Positions 56,422-64,000 of a stretch of DNA of 64,000 nucleotides are shown in pieces. The first letter of the stretch is position 1. Every line of letters begins with the position of its first letter. The notes below the pieces were generated by a model, which was not told the DNA's origin, searched no databases, and was given only the letters and a program-made list of their open reading frames with translations. The translations under genes were made by a program, and so were the position numbers. This DNA is from Suillus spraguei (lineage: Eukaryota > Basidiomycota > Agaricomycetes > Boletales > Suillaceae), in contig JABCPU010000037.1 of assembly GCA_016800925.1 (NCBI GenBank), positions 1 through 64,000 of the forward strand, in the 5' to 3' direction.

Positions 56422-59390
56422 GGATTCCAACACTCCCCCTTGAGTGCAAGCCAGGCTCATCTGTGTCCTCAACTTTTGAAGGCGCAGGTGGGGTAAAGCC
56501 TTGGGGCATCGGCCACATTCTTGTCCATGGGACAATAGAGGAGATTGAACATTCCATTCCTGATGTGGGAATGAATGAAGTGGTACCGGAGGTCGATGTG
56601 TTTGGTGCGTGATTGGAACTTCCCAGTACTCGCTAACGCAATAGCGGCCTGGTTATTGCAGAATATGGGGGTAGGAAGGGATGGCGCATTGTAGAGTTTG
56701 CCAATGAGAAGCTGGAGGTACAGTACCTCCGAGCTACACTGGTAAGTGCAATGTACTCAGCCTCTGCCATGGATAAAGCAATTAATGGCTGCTTCCTCAC
56801 ACTCCAGGCTACTGGTCCTCCGTTCAGTAGAACAATATAGCTGGACATCAAGTGCTGGTGGGGTTGGGACGCCCAGTCTGCATCCACAAAGGCCTCTATA
56901 CCCTCATCCGTCGTGCTGAGGGTGAGCTCAATCTCTGCTGACCCTTTTAGGTATCGGAGCACGCGTTTGGCTGCTTCCCAGTGAATTCTTCCTGGGTTCC
57001 GCATAAACTGTGAAAGGGTGGCCACAGTGAAGGCTATATCAGGCCATGTGCTCGTGGCAGCATACATTAGCGACCTGATAGCTCGCTGATAAGGTACGTC
57101 ACTCATGGCCTGTGTTTTCTGTGAGCATGCTAGGGCACTGATCCACAGATAACATGGTGCCTGGTTCCATGGGGGTTTGGGCACTCTTTACTTCGGTGAG
57201 GTAAAACCTCTCGACTATGGTATCAATGTATGCTTCTGTGATAGGGTTAAGGTGCGTGCAGTTCAGTCGCGCGTTACCTTCAGTCCTAACAGCCAGTTTA
57301 ACTCCCCTAGGTCCGATATTTTGAAGAAGTCGAGGAGTTGTGCCTTAAAGTGGTGAATGTGGGAGATATGGTTGGCAGTGACAGCCATGTCATCTACAGA
57401 CATGGTGATGATGACATGCTCATTGGGCCCTCACTTGAAGTAGACGGCCTGGTCTACCTTCAAGTGGGTAAACTTGAGCTTTTCAAAAACTCCCGCCAGC
57501 TCTTCTGCCCACTCGAAACTGGCCTGTTTCAGGTCAGGTAAGCTCCGTTTTAACTTCAATACCTTTCCTTGCTGACTATCCTTCAGATATCTGGGTGGCG
57601 GCCTCATATAGAATCTCTTCCTGGATGGTAGCATAGAGGTAAGCACTTTGGTGTGACCTGGTGAATTTCTCAGTCCTTCTGGGCTGCCATCGTCAGGACC
57701 GTCCTGATGGTGCTCATATTTGCAGTTGGGGCGAAGGTGTCGAAGTAGTCGATGCCATATTGCTGCCTCTGACCATTTGCAACTAGGCAGGCATGGAGCT
57801 TAAGTTTCTCTGCCATCTGGGCCTCGCTTCGTCGCCAGGACAAAATGGCAGGGGATGACATTAGCTCCTTGGGGTAAGTCTGTTACCTCCCATGTGCCGA
57901 GTTTCTCTAACTGACTGATCTCGTAGTCAACCGCCTCCTTCCATTCAACCCCATCTGGGCCATTCAATGCCTGCTGCAAGGTGGGCTCTGGCTCAGCAGC
58001 AGCCAGGGCACGTTCTAGGTGGGTTACCTCATACAGGAGGTCCAATTCTGATGCCTCCAGCAGGGACTCTATGGCAACTGTCGCCGTCTGGCCACTCTGA
58101 AGTCTGGTATAGTAACCTGGGGCTGGCCTACTGCACATTACTCTCGGCTCTGGAGTAGGGATGGAGGATGGCAGCACTGGGATGTGCTGAACGGTAGGTG
58201 CATTGCCAGCTTCAGTAACTGCAACATCGTTGTTGTTGTTATTGTTGCTGTTACTGTTTGGGGTGGTGTTGGACTCCCCCTCATTCAGTACATCTTGGGC
58301 AACAGTCACCTCGGAGGGGCAAAGGTCATGTTCCATTCCACTGACACCCTCCATTTCTCTGGCCAGTAGATACAGTAACCCTTGCTCTCTGCATCCACCC
58401 CCACGAAAACCCCTTCCTCTGCTCGCGGCTCAAGTTTCCTGGCATCCAAGAGGTAGACATAGGCAGCGCATCCAAATTCACGTGCCTGTGCAAGGCTGGG
58501 CTTTGCCTTTCGGACAAGTTCATAGGGTGTGGTGCCTGGTGTCACTCTAGACAGTAGGCGATTCTTCAACCAGGTAGCATAACTGATGGCCTCCACCCAG
58601 AGGAACTTCGGGAGGTCCTTGGCGATAAGCATTGCCCTTCCGTGCTCTACCAGAGTCCAATTTAGGTGCTTGGCTACGCCATTCTGCTGAGGTGAGTCAT
58701 GTACAGTCAACTGACACTCTATACCATGCTGAGATAGGTAGGTGTCAAACTCTGTGCTCAGGTACTCTTCCCCGCGATCCCCACGATCAGATTGGACCCT
58801 CCGTAGGTGTACTCCCAGCAATTGACGAGCAAGCCAGGCCTCATAGGCCTTAAAGGCAGTAAGTGCTTCACTCTTGAGTCTCAAGAACTGAAGCCTCGTT
58901 TGGTGACTGTAGTCATCCGTAAAGCTGATGTAGTAGAGACATCCACCGAGGCTCGTGGTCTGCGCTGGACCCCAGAGGTCTGTATGGACTAGTTCCCCAT
59001 AGGTAAGCACTCTGCTGTCTGTCTCTGTGGGAAATGGCCTTTTTGCTGACTCCGCCTTTACACAGGCATCGCAAAATTCAGGTTTCGAGTCGGCATCAAG
59101 TTCAATGCCTGTGACCAGTCCTTTTCTCACAGCATCTATGGCCGCCAGTTGGGACACATGGCCCAAAACTTTGTGCAATTCATTGACGGTGAGCTTGGAC
59201 TTCGCTATGTGTGCGTGATGCGTCTGACGTGTGGCAGTGACACTATATAGGCCTTCGACTTGGGGGATTTCGGCAATGACTCATCGTTTGGGTCCGTGCG
59301 AGAGTATCTTGCACATGCGGCCTTCGAACAGGACAAAAATTAGCATGTAGTAGGAGAGGGATGCATGACGGGTGCTAATACAACATTAAA
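56422..59390 (-). pseudogene. Copia gag-pol remnant (integrase, RT, RNase H)
   Basis: Minus strand. Order: KRxVIAEIP with a TGA at 59283-59281; GAG-pre-integrase (HKVLGHVS ... FCDACVKAE); integrase (VHTDLWGP, QSDRGDRG, and SPQQNGVAKHLNW where relatives have AERLNR). Then a linker with an Asn run; RVT_2 (YGIDYFDTFAPTANMSTIR; LKQASFEWAEEL); RNase H (YQRAIRSLMYAATST, AFVDADWAS, LSMAEAEYIALTS). A TGA stands for Trp after AAQKD, and frames shift several times. The 3' polypurine AAGGGGGAG and LTR start TGTTGGAATCC lie at 56440-56422. The integrase catalytic Glu is Lys. The 5' end of the element is lost near 59.5 kb. Confidence 0.88.
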
Positions 59391-59597
59391 TCTTGAGTAA
59401 AAATGACACCTATTACTGCTGATCTTACTAGGATCTCGAATTCGTGGCTTCAATCAATATCACGGCTATATATACAGGTGCTTGGAGGTCTAAGTTGAGG
59501 ACGGCGTGATTGAGAGTGAGTCTATTATAAGTGGTCTGTATACAGTAATTACACAACACCTGTCCTATGGCTCTTTTAATGTCCCTGAATATATATA

Positions 59598-62500
59598 TTT
59601 TTTTTTTTTTTGAATCCTTGTTTATTGTCCGTTGGGGCTAAGCCCTATGTTGGACATCTCCTACATGTATGTACCTTGGTATTTACTCTATATATCTTGT
59701 CTTGGTAGCGTCTTGACAATGGTTCCGGCGTGGGCGGGAACTGTGATGCCTGTGAGGAGGCAAGCGGTTATGTTTGGGTTTGGTTTCGTTCTATTATTCT
59801 CTCCTTTCCTCTTTTTCCTTGGGGGGGGTAACATCTCCGAAAGTCTGCTCGAAGCGTCTTGTACGTGCGATGTATTTCAGGGTCACTCTCATTCCTTGAG
59901 TATCATTGAGCAAGTGCTTGATATTGTATTTGCGTGGGCCTACTTCGAGATGCATGGCGTCTCTCTGTCTGGTGAAGGTGGGGCATACTAGTAGGAAATG
60001 ATGTACTGTTTCCTCGTGCACGTTGCAGTTTTCGCACTTGGCTGATTGGCTCTTCAATATCCGGTGTAGGTGTTTGTTGAGCGCTATATGACCCATTCTG
60101 AGCTGAAAGAGAAGCGAGCTGTGCTTCCTTGGTAATGATGCGGTTTTTGCGGCGAATTTGTTGGAAGGAGCTGACTGGTCTATGGTGCGCAGGGCGGTGA
60201 ACCTTGGTGAGTTGTTTGCTATTTCCGTCGCCTCGTCCTTTATTCTGCGGTGGTATGTCTGTTTGATCGCTGACTTACTACGTGGCAGTTCCTTGGTTTC
60301 GCTGTGTTTTGTTAGCAAGGATTTTGGGAGTTCATTCGTTCCCAATGATTTCCCTCTCGCTGCCTCTTTCGCCTGCTCGTCGCTGCTTCATTGCCTGGGA
60401 TGCCCTTATGCCCTGGCATCCACCTGATGATGAGTTTCCTTCCATCGTTGGCTGGGATGACCCTGCGTAGGTCATCATGGAACATGTCCATCAGGTAGTG
60501 TCCCGGTTGTGAACGGAAGGCTGATGTTGCGCGGATGGCTGCCTGATTGTCTACCCCCAGTGACATGGTACCCCCCCTTTCTCCTCCCTCTTCTTTTAGA
60601 AGCTGAACCGCCAGAATCATTCCACAAGCTCTCCTTCATACACCGTGTGCTCTGTGTCCTTGCCCAGGTAGAATCTCCGACTCTTAATCACTTCTTCGCC
60701 TCGCATGATCACTGCTGCTGCCCCCACTCCTCCTTCGATTGAAGATCCATCCGAGTATGCTCTTATGTCTTCTTCCACCGATAAGTCTTCATCCGCTGCT
60801 CTCTCTGGTTTGTCTGCGATGTGCGTTTCGGTGTCTGGGGTCCACTTTGGATAGTGTCTGACCGGCCTAATCTTCTCTGTGGTGTCGGGGTCTATCTGGT
60901 ACTCATACGTCAGTTTGTGCAGTGGAGACGGGTGTCGTTTTCTCCCCTTGAATTCCCTTTTTGCGCCGAACATGTACGCTGACCTGATGTCCTTTGCTAG
61001 TGGGTGAGTGTCTGGGAGTGTTGCCATGCGGAGTGTCACCCTCAGGCAGATTTTGCGGAGTGTCTGTTGAAACGGTAAGATGTTAGCGTGCGCGTCTAAC
61101 ATATCATTGGAAGTTGATCTTAGTCCTCGTGTTATTAGGGTCGTGGCCATGCGCTGAACTCTCGACATCTGTGTGGCAAAGCCTTTCGGTCCCCTGCCCC
61201 CTCTCTGTTTCCCTCTCCCTTTTGCAACAAGGCCTGAGCACCAGACGTCCGCTGCGTAAAGCATTTTTGGCAGTATGACTCCTTCGTACAGCCGTTTCAT
61301 CACCCTTCCATGCATTCCTTTTGTCGGTCGGATCACCCTCATACATGCTAGTGCGTACTTTGTTCCTTTTGCAAGTGTGTAGGCCGCGTGTTCCTTGAAG
61401 TTGAGGTTCTCGTCTACGATCATGCCCAGGAACTTGTGTGATTTGACGGTTGAATGGTGCAATTGCGGATGGTGATAGCTGGGCGGCGTTCTGGTGTGGT
61501 CTTGCGTGGGTTCTGTTCGTCTGGTATGCGCTTCCTTGATAGACATATTAGTGCTGTTTTCTCAAGTTCGAACTCAGCATGGTGCCGTTCACTCCATTCT
61601 AACGCTCCTCCCCTTTTCTCCATCATGTGTCTGAGCTTTTCGTTCAATTCCTCATATGATTTCGCTCTGGCTGCTAACGCGACATCATCGAGGAAGCCCA
61701 GGCTCAGTTCTCCTTTGTGTGGGTTGGGGTTAGCGACTTCCAGTACATCTGAGTTGTAGAAAATGAACGCTATTGGGGACAATGGACATCCTTGATCGAG
61801 TCTGTCTGGGACCTTGAAGAGTTTTGATTGGTAGTTGTCAAAGAAGAGATGGGTGGTTCTATTTTCGAGTCTTCTTCTGTACCATTCAACGTACTGCATT
61901 GGTATCCCTTTTCTTTTCAGAATGTGCAGGAGTCTGTTCATAACTACGCTTGGGAATGCCGCTTTTACATCGAGAAATAGTAGTGAGACGTGATCGTCTT
62001 TCGATGCCCAAGCGTCTGTCATGAATTTCGTTAACATGTGGAGTGAGTCTACTGTCGATCTGCCTGGCCGTCCGCCGAAGTGCATTGCTGGTAATAGGCC
62101 GTGTTGTTCTGCAATGTACGTGAGATCGTCTGCTACCAGGAGGATAGAAGCTTAGCCATGGTATCCAGGAGCGTTATTGGTCTATATGCTTTTGGCACAC
62201 TGTAGTCTGGCCTTCCGGGTTTTCTTAACACTATCGTTGATGAGCACTTCCATTCGTTCGGGTAGATTTTCAGTGTGAATGTAGCTCGGAAGATTGGTGC
62301 CATGTGAGGTACTATTAGATCCGCGCACTTGGTAAAGACTATGTTGTGAATTCCGTTCAGGCCTGGGGCTTTATGAGGAGCTAGTTTGGCTATTGCGCGG
62401 TAGATTTACTGGTCCGTTATGGGCTCGAAATCGCATATTGGGGGGTCATAGTTGAAGTCTGGGTCTACTGAGTCGTTTTCCACCGGTGATCTGAAAAAGA

Positions 62501-63900
62501 CGTTATATAACAGTTCGCTTTTTCGAGCGTTATCCTGTGTTACACCATTTTGGCCGTCAGCCTGTTGGTCTTGTAATGTTTTTATTCTGGTGTGGATTTG
62601 GTCAGTTGGTGTACTAGCTGCATACTTATGAAAGGTCCAGATCCCCTTTGGTGTTAGCGATTCCATCCATTCGTTCCAGTGGTCTGTCTTTGCTCATTTG
62701 ATGTTCTCCACGAGTTTGTTTCGCGCCGCTCTGTATTCCTCGTGTACCGGGTCGTTCCATCTCGCTAGGTGTTTTCTTGAGTCTCTAGCTAGTTTCCTTA
62801 CCCCTTTTCGCTCTGCCTCTAGTTCTTTTGACCACCAGCGCTTCGCGTATGGGGAGGGGTTGGATTTAGGGACCTTGGCTTCTACCGTTTCCGAAATGCA
62901 CCTCGTCAGCACTGTCAATGCTTCCTGGAACTGTACGTGGGTAGTTAGTTCATTTGGTGGTGGGATATTGCTTAGCTTGCTGGCTAGGTACTCTCTGAAC
63001 TCTTCCCAATCCGTTGCGTGATAGTTGTGCTTGGGGGCGTGCGTCACGTGTTCCGGTTCTATGTCTATGACCGTCATGATTGGGAAGTAGTCTGTGACAA
63101 CTGGGCGGAGGTGTTGTTCGATGCTGCATTTGCTGATCCATTGCTCCATTTGCATGGAGCAGAACGTATTTCTGGGCGTGTTAGGTTTCTTGTATTAGAG
63201 GCTTCTAGGGTAGTTAGACCCAGTGGGAGTATCTGTACAAGGTTATACATAGACAATAGGTTTATTAGTACTGCTGCAGCATTTAGATTTGCTGCTGTAA
63301 ATAAGTGTGTGTTATGCTGTGGTTCCCACAAAGGGTGATGGGGTTGAAATCGCCCATCCACATTATGTACTCTGGTTTTGCGCCTTGTTCGCCTTTAGCA
63401 GTGCGCTGCGCCTGCCTTGTGTTGCGCTCCATGGCCATGTGCCATTCGAGAAATATTAGTGTGTTATCGTGATCACAGGCATTATATATGTTGTACATGC
63501 GTACCTTCCGAAGTTGCCCGTCAGTTCAATTGCCATTATGTTCGACGATTTGATCGTGACGGTGTGCCAGTCGTTCTTCGAGAGTTTTTTGTTAACTAGC
63601 ATTATTACTTGCGATCTTTCTGGGCTGGTATGATGGTCTGTCGGGTATATTACATCCCAGTACTGTCTTAGGTTGGAGGCGTTAGCTAATTTTACCGGGT
63701 TTAGATATGGTTCTTGTATACAGGCGATGTCATATACATTCGGTCCAGGTCCTTGAGCATGTGCTCCCAGGCTGGGAGCGATTTCCTTAGATTTTGTTGC
63801 CAGATTCGTAAGTTGTCGCCCCCTGCTAATTGGTCGTTGGGTTGTTCTGGCATTTAATCTAGGTCTTGGTCATCGCTCCATCTGCCTGGGTTGTATTCAC
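59598..63900 (-). mobile_element. LINE (non-LTR retrotransposon), EN-RT-RNase H, 5' end near or beyond window edge
   Basis: Minus strand. Endonuclease: DIACIQEP (about 63725) and WMGDFN (about 63360). RT: KAPGLNGI, MHFGGRPGRSTVDSLHM, LFLDVKAAFPSV, DQGCPLSP and a FLDD box (GFLDDVALAA, about 61700). RNase H: AYSDGSS, VDNQAAI, WMPGHKGIPGNEAA. Near the C-terminus is a CENCNVHEETVHHFLLVC knuckle (about 60020). The 3' end has AATAAA and a 14-base poly(A) (59611-59598 read on minus). Frames shift several times (e.g. after GNEAA and near the endonuclease MYNIYNACD), and single stops occur. It lies against truncated Copia sequence. LINEs copy themselves by target-primed reverse transcription; this one is dead. 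Confidence 0.88.
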
Positions 63901-64000
63901 CGAGTGGCGTTGGGGATCCTCGGGTGATGACAAGTGAGGGTCGAGCATGCTGGGAGGTGAAGTCTCGTGTCGGTTCTGCAGAGACTGTGACGGCTTCGGT

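Overview
The window is nuclear DNA of a filamentous basidiomycete (Agaricomycetes). Its genes are split by many introns of about 45-60 bases. It carries families I know mainly from mushroom-forming fungi: DUF6593 proteins, DUF6533/DUF6534-type membrane proteins and a WD40-TPR-HET protein. The WD40-TPR-HET architecture and wording resemble proteins I remember from Boletales (Suillus/Rhizopogon/Pisolithus type), so I lean to that order without being able to prove it. All exon models were built by eye from splice sites and family conservation.

Layout. 1-1.5 kb: C-terminal part of a RAD16-like DNA-repair ATPase, with two one-base frameshifts and a 10-base microexon. 2.8-4.3 kb: several minisatellites. 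4.7-7.3 kb: decayed membrane-protein genes on the minus strand. 7.4-12.7 kb: three intact DUF6593 genes in segmental duplications. 13.4-15.2 kb: an intact short-chain dehydrogenase flanked by two relics of itself. 15.75-16.15 kb: three tandem tRNA-like units. 16.4-17.2 kb: membrane-protein pseudogene. 17.4-18.9 kb: secreted aspartic protease (minus). 19.5-36.2 kb: repeat island with a LINE RNase H fragment in tandem duplicate, a 49-base perfect inverted repeat, a Copia gag fragment, a decayed Gypsy element and solo LTRs nested in it. 36.2-41.7 kb: second membrane-protein pseudogene and three more DUF6593 copies, one frameshifted. 42.8-43.9 kb: FCF2-like pre-rRNA processing gene. 46-50.5 kb: an eleven-exon WD40-TPR-HET gene interrupted by one in-frame TAG. 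52.5-55.2 kb: a deaminase-like gene (HCAE ... PCANC) between two identical 275-base MITEs. 55.5-64 kb: Copia element (minus), with a solo LTR in its own LTR and a LINE (minus) beside it.

Common themes. Most nonsense codons in the mobile elements, and several in old gene duplicates, can be read as C-to-T changes (CGA to TGA, CAA/CAG to TAA/TAG, TGG to TGA/TAG). Catalytic residues of Gypsy and Copia are altered by the same class of change. This looks like RIP or deamination of methylated cytosine. Three introns appear to be of the GC-AG class. The most interesting genes are the HET receptor-like protein, a candidate self/non-self recognition gene, and the nearby putative nucleic-acid deaminase.
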